Positions 27,791 to 37,275 are shown, counted from the stretch's first letter. The stretch: 64,000 nucleotides of DNA from Acidobacteriota bacterium (GCA_040754075.1 JBFMDH010000001.1:62001-126000), one strand, 5' to 3'. The notes: a model not told the origin generated them from the sequence alone. Made by a program: numbers and translations.

Positions 27791-28250
27791 GATTTTTTCT
27801 CCTAATGGTTTGGTGCAATGAAAGAGTTGCATATTAGCAGGTATCGGTTATGGGGTGCTAGCCATCTGAGGGCGATTTATTTGCCCCGGAAGATTTAGTC
27901 GCGGTGAAAATCAAATTGTCGCAAATCAATCCCTGAAGTTAGTAGACAGATTTTGGCATAAGTCAAAAAATGCCCGACAGAAAGTGACACAAAGAGCTGG
28001 CAAAAACGGCAAATGTCATTCACAGGTAGCAAAATGCGGCGAAATCATAAGCGCTTATTGCTTAAATTTCGAGTTTTTGTTGATTTTGTGGAAAAACTTA
28101 CTGACTCAGGTAGTCGCATAAAAATGTAAGTGACGCGAAATGGCATTTAGTAGTGCCGCAAAATGTCATTATTGAGATGATGGAATGACATAAATAGTTA
28201 AAGTGAATTTTTAAGTGTTTTGGTTTAACTTACCACAAAAAAGCTGATGG
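27791..28250. other. AT-rich non-coding stretch
   Basis: No gene is seen. Short related words recur (AAATGTCATT twice, GAATGACAT, AAATGGCATT), which could be regulator sites facing the RNA candidate or the DinB gene. I cannot assign them. Confidence 0.35.
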
Positions 28251-28583
28251 CATAATTCAAGTAAACTGCCAACCGGTAATGGCACAAGCGTTGCCAAGGG
28301 AAGACGTGGTTCTAGCAGTCAACAGTTGAAAATAAAAGAAACCTCTTCTGCTCAGAGTAACTGCGGGATGCAGAACTAAGGGTTGAGAATGGAAAGGAGG
28401 ATGGGGGCCCTGCTTTCCATTCAACGCCATCTTTAATTGAGTGAGAGCAGAGCACTCAAACGACGAAGCAACACTGAGAAGCGACAGACAGAGAAAGTAC
28501 AGGACCAAGAGGCATAAGGGGGCATGGCTCTTCGTTCTGACTACAGAAGCCGCTGATGCTAAAACATCAGCGGCTTTAATTTT
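28251..28583 (+). ncRNA. putative structured RNA ending in a strong terminator
   Basis: A weak promoter (CTTACC, 16 bp, CATAAT at 28251-28256) precedes about 320 nt with no convincing reading frame. Several hairpins are visible: GAATGGAAAG/CTTTCCATTC (28387-28396/28413-28422), TTCTGC/GCAGAA, GAGTG/CACTC and others. The stretch ends in a perfect 12-bp stem, AAGCCGCTGATG/CATCAGCGGCTT (28547-28558/28565-28576), followed by TAATTTTTT. I find no tmRNA, RNase P or SRP signature. It could be a small RNA or the leader of the tat operon with an internal terminator. Confidence 0.35.
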
Positions 28584-28584
28584 T
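28547..28584 (+). terminator. strong intrinsic terminator upstream of tatA
   Basis: A 12-bp perfect stem with a 6-nt loop is followed by TAATTTTTT. No protein gene on the plus strand lies before it within 700 bp, so it must end a non-coding transcript or act as an attenuator. Confidence 0.75.
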
Positions 28585-28659
28585 TGTAGGTTTGAATTCA
28601 CATAATTTTCAGTCTTCAAATCCTGCCAAACCATTATCTTATATCAATCAACGTTTTGT

Positions 28660-28689
28660 TTGACTTGAATCAAATGACTAACCTAGTAT
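28660..28689 (+). promoter_or_regulatory. candidate promoter of the tat genes
   Basis: TTGACT (28660-28665) and TAGTAT (28684-28689) with an 18-bp spacer lie just after the terminator and 53 bp before the tatA/B start. Consensus matching only. Confidence 0.4.
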
Positions 28690-28742
28690 TGAAGTGTCGG
28701 TTTACGATAAATCTCCTGCGACAATAAAGAGGGAAACGTTAG

Positions 28743-29243
28743 ATGGGAAGCTTAGGATGGCCTGAGATTTTAATGATTCTGGTTGTGGCGCTCATTATTT
28801 TTGGGCCACGCAAATTGCCCGAACTCGGTAAAACGCTGGGCAATGCGCTCGCGCAATTTCGTCGCGCCAGCGAAGATTTCAAACGCACCTGGGAAGAAGA
28901 GGTCGAAACCGAAAAGCGTAAACTCGAAGCTTCGGTGCGTTCATTGGATGAGCCGGTAAAATCGTCGTATGACGATTCAACCGCAGGCAGTTCATATTAT
29001 GATTCGATTGCCGATTCCACAACCGCATCAGAGCCTGCGAGTTCGGCGACTGAAACGAATGAAAGCGCCGAGACTACAACCAGCAATACGGATTCGCCCT
29101 ATTGGTCTCAGGAAAATCCTTCCGAACTTTCGCAAACTGCCGCAAGCGTTGAAGAGAATTTAGAGAACGCTACGCAAACCGTGCCAACCATCACGCCTGA
29201 AACGCAGGCAGTGCCGCGACAAACCAAACGCGACTGGATGTGA
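28743..29243 (+). CDS. tatA: twin-arginine translocase TatA/TatB family subunit
   Basis: This 166-residue protein has one N-terminal membrane helix (ILMILVVALIIFGPRKLPEL) with the FGPRKLPELGK hinge, an amphipathic helix (about residues 30-65), and then a long Ser/Thr/Glu-rich, probably disordered tail of about 95 residues. It forms, with TatC, the translocase that exports folded proteins. I cannot separate TatA from TatB by motif; the long tail is TatB-like. GGGA lies upstream of the start. It is followed by tatC after 56 bases. Confidence 0.88.
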   Translation: MGSLGWPEILMILVVALIIFGPRKLPELGKTLGNALAQFRRASEDFKRTWEEEVETEKRKLEASVRSLDEPVKSSYDDSTAGSSYYDSIADSTTASEPASSATETNESAETTTSNTDSPYWSQENPSELSQTAASVEENLENATQTVPTITPETQAVPRQTKRDWM

Positions 29244-29255
29244 AAATAGGATATG

Positions 29256-29297
29256 GGATTCAGGAATTTTGACTGAATCCTGAATCCTGAATCCTGA
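29256..29297 (+). repeat. 7-bp tandem repeat and hairpin in the tatA-tatC gap
   Basis: CTGAATC occurs three times in tandem (29273-29293), followed by a partial copy ending at the tatC start codon. GGATTCAG (29256-29263) is the inverse of CTGAATCC (29273-29280), so a hairpin can form with any of the three copies. The repeat replaces the expected ribosome-binding site. Confidence 0.6.
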
Positions 29298-29299
29298 TT

Positions 29300-30358
29300 A
29301 TGGCTACAATCTTTACAGAAGAAGAAAAGGACGTGATGGAAGAAGAGTCGAGTATGTCCTTTCTGGAACATCTTGACGAACTTCGCAGTCGGTTGATTCG
29401 CATCGCGGCGTTTGTCTTGATTGCCTTTGTGGTGAGCTGGTTTTTTTCTGACCGCATTTATAAATTCCTGCAAGTTCCGGTGCTCAAGGCAATGGTTGAA
29501 GCCAAGCGCGAATATGCGAAAAAGCTGATTGGCGCGCCGATTCAGGCGCTTGCCGATATGCCCGATGGGGCAGAGATTTTTTTTGCATTTCCCAAAGAGT
29601 TCCGTTTAGGCGAGGTGTTAATCCCGCCAGGCACCAGCATTCTGGTTAAAGTGCAACGCGATGACAATGGTTTGATTCAATTGCTCACCACTAAACCCTG
29701 GATAGTGAATGAAAATACGATTTTGAAAGAAGGCTACGTCCTGCCGCGCGAATTTTATGATTCCTCGAATGTCTATCTGGGGCTGGATAATCAACTGGTC
29801 GTCGGCAATGTGCAAGGCGCATTTAATCTCTACATAAAAGTTGCTTTTTTTGCGGCGATATTTTTTGCCGTGCCGTTTATTCTGGTGCAAGCCTGGGGAT
29901 TTATTGCGCCCGGACTTTATCCGCATGAAAAAAAATATGCCATGCCGTTGATTATCATGGCATCGGTCTTTTTCATTTTAGGTTGCGCCTTTGCCTATTA
30001 CATCGCCTTTCCGCGCGCCGCGAATTTCCTGCTAGGTGTAGCTGCGCAAGGCGATTTGCGCCCGCTGGTCACGGCGGATGAATATTTCGATTTGATTATG
30101 ACGATTACGCTGGGACTCGGCGTAGTTTTTGAAATTCCTGCGGTGACTTTTTTTCTGGCGCGGTTAGGGTTGGTGAGCCACAAATTGCTGCTCAAGGTTT
30201 GGCGAGTGGCGATAATCGTCATTTTTATTGTTGCAGCGATTTTATCGCCGACCACAGATGTGCCGAACCTGTTGGTTTTTGCCGCGCCCATGATGCTGCT
30301 CTATTTTTTCAGCGTCGGCATTGCCTGGGTTTTTCATAAAGACCGCCAAAAGGAATAA
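29300..30358 (+). CDS. tatC: Sec-independent translocase TatC with enlarged first loop
   Basis: This encodes 352 residues against about 250 in most TatC proteins. The N-terminus has SFLEHLDELRSRL with the conserved signal-binding acidic residues. Helix 1 is about 33-52. After it, about 120 residues (mainly 55-175, with LIPPGTSILVKVQRDD-like strands) fill the first periplasmic loop, normally some 35 long. Then VPFILVQAWGFIAPGLYPHEKK and the remaining helices are standard. TatC binds twin-arginine signals. The start could also be ATG 29336, which has AAGGA upstream. The loop insert is real sequence in one frame, not a fusion with a known domain that I recognise. Confidence 0.92.
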   Translation: MATIFTEEEKDVMEEESSMSFLEHLDELRSRLIRIAAFVLIAFVVSWFFSDRIYKFLQVPVLKAMVEAKREYAKKLIGAPIQALADMPDGAEIFFAFPKEFRLGEVLIPPGTSILVKVQRDDNGLIQLLTTKPWIVNENTILKEGYVLPREFYDSSNVYLGLDNQLVVGNVQGAFNLYIKVAFFAAIFFAVPFILVQAWGFIAPGLYPHEKKYAMPLIIMASVFFILGCAFAYYIAFPRAANFLLGVAAQGDLRPLVTADEYFDLIMTITLGLGVVFEIPAVTFFLARLGLVSHKLLLKVWRVAIIVIFIVAAILSPTTDVPNLLVFAAPMMLLYFFSVGIAWVFHKDRQKE

Positions 30359-30514
30359 TGAACCGGCGAAATTAAGGCGCAAGTCGCTTGTCGCTGAGGC
30401 GTTCTAAGATTGACCGCGTGAAAGTAATCAACGTAAACTAAACCTTTAATTGTACCGCTCACACAATCCGTGGATGACCGCATGGATTGCTGATTTTGAA
30501 AGGAGTTTGAATCT

Positions 30515-32188
30515 ATGAGGAGTGATGTCAATCTCTTCAAAAAAATCTGCTGCCTGACGCTGGTTCTGTTTATCGCCGTTGGCAGTGCCCCAACCATTCT
30601 GGCTCAAGATGATAAGCCCAAAAAAGACTCGAAAGAGGGGAAACGAAAAGAAGAGTTGAAAAGCGTTTATAAACGCTGGCTCGATGAAGACGTGACCTAC
30701 ATTATCACGGACGATGAGCGCAAAGCTTTCAAAGCGCTCAAGACCGACGAAGAGCGCGACCAGTTCATCGAACAATTCTGGTTGCGCCGCGACCCAGACC
30801 CCGATACGCCCGAAAACGAATACAAAGACCAGTATTTCGAGCGCATTCAATATGCCAACGAACATTATGCTTCGGGAATCCCCGGCTGGCGAACCGATAG
30901 AGGGCGCATTTATGTGATGTTTGGCAAACCTGACCAGATAGAATCGCATCCGTCGGGCGGCTCTTATGACAGACCTTCATACGAAGGCGGCGGCTCGACT
31001 TCAACTTATCCTTTTGAAATCTGGTGGTATCGCTACATCGAAGGCATCGGCTCGGATATTGAAATCGAATTCGTTGACCCGTCGGGTTCAGGCGAATACC
31101 GCATTGCCCGCAGTCCCGATGAAAAGGACGCGCTGCTTTATGTGCCGAATGCCGGGTTGACGCTTTCTGAACAGTTAGGGATGTCAACCAAAGCCGACCG
31201 CATCACTGGCGGTTTCGGTGGAGGAGACGGGCGCAGTCGCCTGTTTGGCACACGCGCCAAAGACCAACCGTTTGAGCGGTTGCAATTGTGGGCGGATTTG
31301 CAAAAACCGCCGCAAATCAAATACCCTGACCTGCAAGTCAAAGCTGAACTCCCGGAAATCGCTACGGACATTTTGCCGTTCAGCGTGCGCACGGATTTCT
31401 TCCGCATCAGCAACGAAAGCATTGTGACTTCGTTTACCGTGCAATTCGACCATTCCGATTTATCGTTCAAAAACCAGGGCGGACTGTACACCTCGTCGGT
31501 CAATATGTATGCGAAAATCAGAGCCTTGGCGGGTAAGAATGCCGGGACTTTTGAAGATAATGTGACCACAGGCCGTTATACAGAAGAACAGTTGCCGGTT
31601 GGTCAAAGCCTGCGTTCGATTTATCAAAAGCATGTGGTGTTGCCGCCGGGGCGTTACAAAATCGACATTGTGGCGCGCGACATCGTGAGCGGTAAAACCG
31701 GCGTCCTGCATCATTCCTTTGAAGTGCCGCGTTATCAGGAATCGCAACTGGCAACCAGCACGGTGGTCTTAGCGACCTCGATTGAACCGGTCGATAGCAA
31801 GAAACTGCTCGATAATAACGCGCAGTTTGTCATCGGACGTTATAAAGTGAAACCGTTTGTCAGCGGCATCTACAAACCCGGTCAAAACCTTGCGGTGTTT
31901 ATGCAGGTTTATGATGCGGAGATGGATCAGGCGACTTTGCAACCGGCAATTAAAGTCGAATATGTGATTTTAAAAGACGGCAAAGAGATTGCCACGATTG
32001 CTGAAGACGGCAAGAGCCAACTCGGTAAAATCGATATGAAGGGACAACAACTGACCGTGATGCGCGCCATTCCGCTCAAAGACCAACTGGCGGAACCCGG
32101 CTCGTACACCGTGAAAGTCAAGGTAACGGATTTGGTTCGACAAACGACCATCACCCCGCAAACCAACTACACGGTAGTCAATCGCTAG
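30515..32188 (+). CDS. GWxTD-domain exported protein
   Basis: This 557-residue protein has a signal peptide (about residues 1-29, ending TILAQ) and a charged Lys/Glu linker. The GWxTD domain (about 45-200) shows [20 protein letters not shown] and the name motif [20 protein letters not shown]. The C-terminal ~300 residues are predicted beta-rich. The domain is abundant in Acidobacteriota; its role is not known to me. GAAAGGAG precedes the ATG. A strong terminator follows. It seems monocistronic, although the tat genes lie just upstream on the same strand. Confidence 0.88.
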   Translation: MRSDVNLFKKICCLTLVLFIAVGSAPTILAQDDKPKKDSKEGKRKEELKSVYKRWLDEDVTYIITDDERKAFKALKTDEERDQFIEQFWLRRDPDPDTPENEYKDQYFERIQYANEHYASGIPGWRTDRGRIYVMFGKPDQIESHPSGGSYDRPSYEGGGSTSTYPFEIWWYRYIEGIGSDIEIEFVDPSGSGEYRIARSPDEKDALLYVPNAGLTLSEQLGMSTKADRITGGFGGGDGRSRLFGTRAKDQPFERLQLWADLQKPPQIKYPDLQVKAELPEIATDILPFSVRTDFFRISNESIVTSFTVQFDHSDLSFKNQGGLYTSSVNMYAKIRALAGKNAGTFEDNVTTGRYTEEQLPVGQSLRSIYQKHVVLPPGRYKIDIVARDIVSGKTGVLHHSFEVPRYQESQLATSTVVLATSIEPVDSKKLLDNNAQFVIGRYKVKPFVSGIYKPGQNLAVFMQVYDAEMDQATLQPAIKVEYVILKDGKEIATIAEDGKSQLGKIDMKGQQLTVMRAIPLKDQLAEPGSYTVKVKVTDLVRQTTITPQTNYTVVNR

Positions 32189-32200
32189 TTTCTTTACTTC

Positions 32201-32259
32201 TTTAAGCCATAAAAAAGTGGGACTACAGTAACGCAGTCCCACTTTTTTTATGGCTTAAA
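32201..32259. terminator. bidirectional terminator after the GWxTD gene
   Basis: A long stem (32201-32224 with 32235-32259, one bulged T) has GTGGGACT/AGTCCCAC at its core, with A-tract and T-tract flanks. It would end both the GWxTD transcript and the minus-strand tRNA-Glu transcript. Confidence 0.8.
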
Positions 32260-32320
32260 ATGTAAAAGGTAGAAATGCCCTGACCCGCATTTCTACCTTA
32301 AATCAATATGCGAATAATAG

Positions 32321-32395
32321 TAGTTCGTACGGGATTTGAACCCGTGTTTCGGCCTTGAGAGGGCCGCGTCCTAGACCAGACTAGACGAACGAACC
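32321..32395 (-). tRNA. tRNA-Glu (anticodon CUC)
   Basis: The minus strand folds into a full cloverleaf. The acceptor stem is GGTTCGT/ACGAACT (first pair G-U), and the D-arm contains CTAGTCTGGTCTAGG. The anticodon stem CGGCC/GGCCG holds the loop CTCTCAA with anticodon CTC, reading GAG. The T-arm is CACGGGTTCAAATCCCGT. CCA is not encoded. The bidirectional terminator lies just downstream. Confidence 0.95.
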
Positions 32396-32560
32396 TAAAG
32401 TCAAATAAACGACCCCTATTTTACACATCGCATAATGCCGCTGCAATCTTTTTATAATCCGCCTTTTCTTGACACTCATTGCAACGGGGTTTTATGCTGA
32501 CTCACTAAAAGAAACAGCGATTTTCTTGCCGTTATTATTTAATCACTAGGAGATTTTCGG

Positions 32561-33970
32561 ATGGATTCCAAAACCGTTCTGCGATTCGTGGTTGACGAAC
32601 AGGTGAAATTTGTCGATTTGCGGTTTACCGATTTAATTGGCGCGTGGCATCACTTGACGATTCCCATCAGCCAATTCAAAGAAGAGACCTTCGACTCGGG
32701 CATCGGCTTTGACGCATCAAGCCTGCGCGGCTGGGCAACGATTAACGAATCGGATATGTTGCTCATTCCCAGTGCCGACCGTTTCTGGCTTGACCCGTTT
32801 TTTGAAGAACCAACGGTCTGTATGTTCGCCAATGTCGTCGACCCGCTCACCAAACAAGGTTACGAAATGGACCCGCGCGCTCTTGCCATTCGCGCCGAAA
32901 ATTATCTCAAACAAACCGGCATCGCTGAATACAGTTATTTCGGACCCGAAGCCGAATTTTTTATCTTCGACCATGTCAATTTTCATAACGAAACCCACAG
33001 CGCCGGTTATCATTTTGAATCTGCGGAAGGCATCTGGAATTCCGGTCGTCGCGAAGACAACCTCGGCTATCGCATACGCCATAAAGAAGGCTATGTGCCG
33101 GTGCCGCCGCTTGATTCGCTGCATGATTTGCGCTCGGACATTGTGCAAAATCTGCAATCCGTGGGCATCGAACCCGAAATGCATCACCACGAAGTCGCCA
33201 GCGGCGGGCAATGCGAAATCGATTTTCGCTTTTCAACCCTGCTGGGCACCGCAGACAACGTGATGCTGTTTAAATACATTGTCAAAAACACGGCGTTTTA
33301 TTACGGCAAAGCCGCGACCTTCATGCCCAAACCGATGTTTGGCGACAACGGCAGCGGCATGCATTGCCATCAGAGTTTGTGGAAAGGCGATAAACCGTTG
33401 TTTGCCGGCGAGGAGTATGCGGGAATATCACAGATGGCGTTGTATTATGCGGGCGGCATTTTAAAACACGCGGCGGCAATTGCGGCATTCGCTGCGCCGA
33501 CCACCAACAGTTACAAACGACTGGTGCCGGGTTACGAAGCGCCGGTCAATCTGGCGTATTCGCGGCGCAACCGTTCGGCGGCGATTCGCATTCCGATGTA
33601 CTCGCAATCGGGCGCGGCTAAACGATTGGAAGTCCGGTTTCCAGACCCGTCGTGCAATCCTTATCTGGCATTTTCGGCAATGTTGCTTGCGGGACTTGAT
33701 GGCATTCAAAACCAAATCGACCCGGGCGAACCGCTCGATAAAGACATCTATGATTTATCGCCCGAAGAGTTGAAGAATGTGCCGACTTTGCCCGGTTCAC
33801 TTGACCGCGCCCTTGAGGCGCTCGAAACCGACCGCGACTTTTTACTGAAAGGCGATGTGTTTACGGAAACGGTCATTGACCGCTGGATTGCTTATAAACG
33901 TCAAAAAGAGGTGGATACGGTGAGAATGCGCCCGACGCCTATGGAATTTCAATTGTACTTTGATGCTTAA
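32561..33970 (+). CDS. glnA: glutamine synthetase type I
   Basis: This 469-residue protein is of normal GSI length. Motifs are FDASSLRGW near the N-terminus, [11 protein letters not shown] (metal/substrate), the ATP-region [36 protein letters not shown] and the Glu loop [28 protein letters not shown] near residue 400 keeps the Tyr that is adenylylated by GlnE in enteric GS. It makes glutamine from glutamate, ammonia and ATP. AGGAG lies upstream. Ammonia from the ethanolamine pathway elsewhere in the window would feed it, but the two are not linked. The LEA14-like gene follows. Confidence 0.97.
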   Translation: MDSKTVLRFVVDEQVKFVDLRFTDLIGAWHHLTIPISQFKEETFDSGIGFDASSLRGWATINESDMLLIPSADRFWLDPFFEEPTVCMFANVVDPLTKQGYEMDPRALAIRAENYLKQTGIAEYSYFGPEAEFFIFDHVNFHNETHSAGYHFESAEGIWNSGRREDNLGYRIRHKEGYVPVPPLDSLHDLRSDIVQNLQSVGIEPEMHHHEVASGGQCEIDFRFSTLLGTADNVMLFKYIVKNTAFYYGKAATFMPKPMFGDNGSGMHCHQSLWKGDKPLFAGEEYAGISQMALYYAGGILKHAAAIAAFAAPTTNSYKRLVPGYEAPVNLAYSRRNRSAAIRIPMYSQSGAAKRLEVRFPDPSCNPYLAFSAMLLAGLDGIQNQIDPGEPLDKDIYDLSPEELKNVPTLPGSLDRALEALETDRDFLLKGDVFTETVIDRWIAYKRQKEVDTVRMRPTPMEFQLYFDA

Positions 33971-34018
33971 TGAAAAAGTTGCAAGGTAAAAGTTCAGATG
34001 CAAGGTGGCGATTAGTTG

Positions 34019-34555
34019 ATGCGACGCTACAGTAAAACAATAATCAGGCTTTTCAGTTTGCTGTTATTGAGCAACTTGATGACGTTTGCTCAAACCCATC
34101 AATCGACTGAAGCGAAACCGCCGCAAGTTGAATTGCAAACCATCCGCTACGATAAATTCGATTTCTGGAAAAAGACCATTGATGTGATTGCGGTCGTCAG
34201 TGTGAAAAATCAAACCGCGGCGCTCAAACTGCAAGACGTTACCTATAAACTCAAACTCAATGATAACGCGGTTGCCGAAGGCAAACACGACAAGGATATT
34301 GAAATTCCCGCAACCGGCGAAGTGGAAATCGAATTGCCGTTTACCGTCGATTTAACCAGCATTCCAGGCGTCGCATGGGATGCGATGACCGAATCATTCA
34401 CTCTGCGTTACGAAATCGAAACCGAGTTTACCGTGCCGCTTTTCGCATCGCTCAAACACACGCAAAAAAGTTCCTTTAAAGGCGATTTGCCTATTGGCGA
34501 AGCGGTTTATTCGCTATCGAAAAAATTCAAAGAAAGACTGTTTGGCAAACCTTAA
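34019..34555 (+). CDS. exported LEA14/WHy-like beta-sandwich protein
   Basis: This encodes about 178 residues. A signal peptide (about 1-23, ending MTFAQ) is followed by a single all-beta domain with alternating hydrophobic strands. VSVKNQTAALKLQDVTYKLKLN and EIPATGEVEIELPFTVDLTSIP resemble the WHy domain of late-embryogenesis-abundant LEA14 proteins linked with stress tolerance. The start is ATG 34019. It follows glnA by 48 bases and may be co-transcribed, without an obvious functional link. The family assignment is tentative. Confidence 0.65.
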   Translation: MRRYSKTIIRLFSLLLLSNLMTFAQTHQSTEAKPPQVELQTIRYDKFDFWKKTIDVIAVVSVKNQTAALKLQDVTYKLKLNDNAVAEGKHDKDIEIPATGEVEIELPFTVDLTSIPGVAWDAMTESFTLRYEIETEFTVPLFASLKHTQKSSFKGDLPIGEAVYSLSKKFKERLFGKP

Positions 34556-34583
34556 AGGCGAAATCGTCAAAGGCGAAATCGTC
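34554..34583 (+). repeat. 15-bp exact tandem duplication
   Basis: AAAGGCGAAATCGTC occurs twice back to back across the 3' end of the LEA14-like gene. The first copy holds most of its stop codon, so this looks like a recent slip duplication in the convergent spacer. Confidence 0.6.
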
Positions 34584-34593
34584 GGGTTGCCGC

Positions 34594-35799
34594 TTATGCT
34601 CCGAGACGCGATTTGGCTTTATTTAAAAATTGTATGGAGAGGCGCTCCAGTCCATCTTTTTCCAGGAAGCGAGCGCGCACAACCGCCAGACAGTGAAAAT
34701 CTCTATCCAAACAATTCACCTTAACGAATTCAAATTCGTCGGGGACGAAGCGCGCAAGAATGCGCATGCCGGTGGTGCTGACGTCTTCCGTTGAGGTGTC
34801 TTCTTTCATGACCAACTCGAACCCTTCATTGTAATACTCAAGCCGGACGCGCTCCTGACGGTTAAGGCGCGGTGTACGGCGACGTTCAAGTCCAGCCCAA
34901 CTCCTGGGTTTGAAGACCGCCCAGGGGCGTTCGTTAAATCCCGGCGGCGGTTGATTGCCAATGAATTCCAGCGCCACCGTGCGGATGCCTTTTTTCGCAG
35001 GTTCAATGCGACGCACTAAAACATAGAGGCTGAGTTCTGCGCCGGTGTAACCTTGCGGACGAAATTTCTCCAGCACCGGCATAGTAATGTGCAGGATGGT
35101 TCCCGTGCGAATAGGTTTATGCAAAGCGACGCTCAGCCCTGTGCGGCTGACATCGAGGCTTTGCGTCTGTTCGACCCATTTGACTTTGTTTCTTCCATAA
35201 CCGGTCACTTGAACGGTAACCGAAATGGGCGAACGTTGATTGCGACGGCGATTGCTGCCAGCGGTTGAGGGAGCCGCGTCGGAATGCTTGCCTGGCGATA
35301 AAGCCTCTGAACTGCCTGTCCGTTGCGAGTGATTTTTTTGCAGCTTTCCCGAATCGGCGGTGCGAAGCGCAACGTTATGTTCTTCGGTTAAAAGTGAATG
35401 GTCGGTCGATGCCAGGGATGCGCTTGCCGGTTCGGTCAGAGCTTCAGATGGTGATTGAAGAGTAGAGAGTACCGTATCGTATTCAGCGCGTTTTCCGGGT
35501 TCAACCAGAAATGAAAAGGCGAGCGAGACTTTGCGAAAAGCCTTTTCCACTTCAAATATCGAATGATGCGACAGGGCATCGCGCAGGTGGCTTGCGGGAT
35601 AAAGGATATGCAGGATGTTTGTATATGCCCGCACAATGTCTTCATATGAAGCTGCGGGTTCAAGCATCAGCGTTTGATAATGGGTTGACGCCTGTTGAAT
35701 CTGTTCCAAACGGTTGTGTAAGGTGTTCAGATAATTTTCTTCAGGGATGAATTCTGCAACAGGATTTACGTTTTGCGTGCGAGTGGAAAACTCCGACAT
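34594..35799 (-). CDS. J-domain-like protein with two PilZ-type domains
   Basis: This encodes 401 residues. Residues about 40-115 resemble a DnaJ J-domain (TLMLEPAASYEDIVRAY, then KAFRKVSLAFSFL), but the HPD motif needed to stimulate DnaK is absent (HILYPAS). A Ser-rich linker follows. Residues about 182-290 are PilZ-like: RRRNQR, the SLDVSRTGLSV motif. A second PilZ-like unit (about 298-395) begins ERRRTPRL, with DVSTTGMRI. PilZ domains bind cyclic di-GMP via RxxxR and D/NxSxxG. GGAGGT precedes the start. It is paralogous to the next gene on the same strand. No signal peptide, so cytoplasmic. The ligand is inferred. Confidence 0.8.
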   Translation of the reverse strand: MSEFSTRTQNVNPVAEFIPEENYLNTLHNRLEQIQQASTHYQTLMLEPAASYEDIVRAYTNILHILYPASHLRDALSHHSIFEVEKAFRKVSLAFSFLVEPGKRAEYDTVLSTLQSPSEALTEPASASLASTDHSLLTEEHNVALRTADSGKLQKNHSQRTGSSEALSPGKHSDAAPSTAGSNRRRNQRSPISVTVQVTGYGRNKVKWVEQTQSLDVSRTGLSVALHKPIRTGTILHITMPVLEKFRPQGYTGAELSLYVLVRRIEPAKKGIRTVALEFIGNQPPPGFNERPWAVFKPRSWAGLERRRTPRLNRQERVRLEYYNEGFELVMKEDTSTEDVSTTGMRILARFVPDEFEFVKVNCLDRDFHCLAVVRARFLEKDGLERLSIQFLNKAKSRLGA

Positions 35800-35937
35800 G
35801 CCATACCTCCAACTCTCTCAATCTTTTTTATCGTCACGGGGAAGCGAGTAATCAATGTTATTCCGTTTCAGCAACTGACGCTCGCCTCAAGCAAATCGGT
35901 TATCAGCAGGCGAAACGCGGAAAAATCCAGACAAAAA

Positions 35938-37275
35938 CTAAATTACCGGGTTGAGAAACTGAACGCACAGGCGTTCCAATCCTTCCTTGCCCACAAACCG
36001 GTTGCGCACCAGCGCCAGGCTCTCAAAGTTGCGGGTCAATGATGTGACCCTGATCAAATCGAATTCAAAGGGCGCATATTTAACGAATATCCGCATTCCC
36101 TGACCGCTGACGTTTTCGGTTACGGTCTCTTCTTTGGCGAGCGAACGAAAATTATCATCGAAATATTCAATGGAGACCTTCTCCATGCGACTCAACCGTT
36201 TTTCTCTACGCCTTTCAGTGCCGTTCCATTGCTGGGTCTTGAAGGTTGTCCAGGGTTTTTCCATATACCCTTTGGGCGGATGTTCACCGATAAATTCCAA
36301 AGCGATAATCCGTTGCCCGTTTTGTATCGGGTCAACCCGACGGACAATCGCATAACTGTTAAAACTGGTTTCGGCAAAGCCATGCATTCGCAGTTTGGTG
36401 GGCAGCGGCAGGGTTAAATAAACCACATTGCCGCAACGCACGCGGCGGCGAACTTTCACACTCACGCCGGTGCGGCTGACATCAACGGTCTGCGTCATTT
36501 CATCCCATTTTTTATTGTGCTGGTCGTACCCGGAAACGCGCGTCGGCAGTGCCATTTTAATGCGCTGATTGCGCCGCCGATTGCCATCTTTCCACTCAGA
36601 GGAATATTCGCTGTATGCCTGTTTGCCCGATGTAGCCGGATTGACCTGAAGGGGGTCGTCGGCAGGGGTTGAATTTATTCTGGGTTTAACCGTGAAAACT
36701 TTTTTCGACGCCTCTCCCGGTGGCGCTGGCAGCGCCGCAGCCGGTGTTGCAGACGCAATCGGTGGTGTCGGCAAAAGGTTTTGCACAGGCGCGTGTGAGG
36801 GTGGCGATAATTTGGGCGCCTTCAACGCCGGCGCAGAATGAACCGGCGAGAGGGGGGGATATTGCACGGCTGTCTGTGCTGCGGGCAAGCTTGAATTGAG
36901 CGGGCTTTTGGCATTCATAATCAAAGCGCGTTGATATTTCTTTCTTTGGTGAGCATTCGCCAGAGTGGAAAATGCTTGCGAAGCTTTCACGAAGGCTTTA
37001 TCCATCTGCTCAAGCGTCGCCTGCGGGATGGAGGTGCGCACGGTTTGCACCGGATAGAAGGTGCTGAGCATTTTATAATAGGCGTGCAGGACATCATCAT
37101 AAGAAGCCGATGGGTCTAAACCTAAAGTTTCAAAATGCGTCGAGGCGCTTTCGACGCGCTCCAACAGGCGGCTCAATTTCAAATGGTATTCGCTCAGTTG
37201 TTCAACGGTATACTCTTTCAAGAGTTCGTTACCAGGCTCTCTGGTCGAAACAGAATTTAACATTTTGTTAGACAC
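35938..37275 (-). CDS. J-domain-like protein with two PilZ-type domains (paralogue)
   Basis: This 445-residue protein has the same order as its neighbour. The degenerate J-like segment is at about 45-120 (ETLGLDPSASYDDVLHAYYK; HPD replaced by FYPVQ), followed by a longer Pro/Ala-rich linker. PilZ-like unit 1 is at about 230 (RRRNQR, TVDVSRTGVSV), and unit 2 (ERRREKRLS, with NVSGQGMRI) follows. Both units keep an Arg cluster and an xVSxxG motif. The GTG start has GGAGAAG 5 bases upstream; the first ATG, 12 bases on, is too far from it. The two genes are a tandem duplication and probably an operon, and may act as paired cyclic-di-GMP sensors. Partner unknown. Confidence 0.8.
   Translation of the reverse strand: MSNKMLNSVSTREPGNELLKEYTVEQLSEYHLKLSRLLERVESASTHFETLGLDPSASYDDVLHAYYKMLSTFYPVQTVRTSIPQATLEQMDKAFVKASQAFSTLANAHQRKKYQRALIMNAKSPLNSSLPAAQTAVQYPPLSPVHSAPALKAPKLSPPSHAPVQNLLPTPPIASATPAAALPAPPGEASKKVFTVKPRINSTPADDPLQVNPATSGKQAYSEYSSEWKDGNRRRNQRIKMALPTRVSGYDQHNKKWDEMTQTVDVSRTGVSVKVRRRVRCGNVVYLTLPLPTKLRMHGFAETSFNSYAIVRRVDPIQNGQRIIALEFIGEHPPKGYMEKPWTTFKTQQWNGTERRREKRLSRMEKVSIEYFDDNFRSLAKEETVTENVSGQGMRIFVKYAPFEFDLIRVTSLTRNFESLALVRNRFVGKEGLERLCVQFLNPVI

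Noticed and set aside
28141-28165. Sigma54-like TGGCAT...GC pattern
   Set aside because: Spacing between the GG and GC elements is one base off and no activator gene is near.
28251-28583. tmRNA, RNase P, SRP or 6S identity for the RNA candidate
   Set aside because: No tmRNA tag or CCA end, no RNase P P4 core, no SRP tetraloop motif; 6S cannot be confirmed by eye.
28257-28634. Minus-strand open frame of 125 codons opposite the RNA candidate
   Set aside because: It crosses the terminator hairpin, has no ribosome-binding site, and its composition is partly forced by the palindrome.
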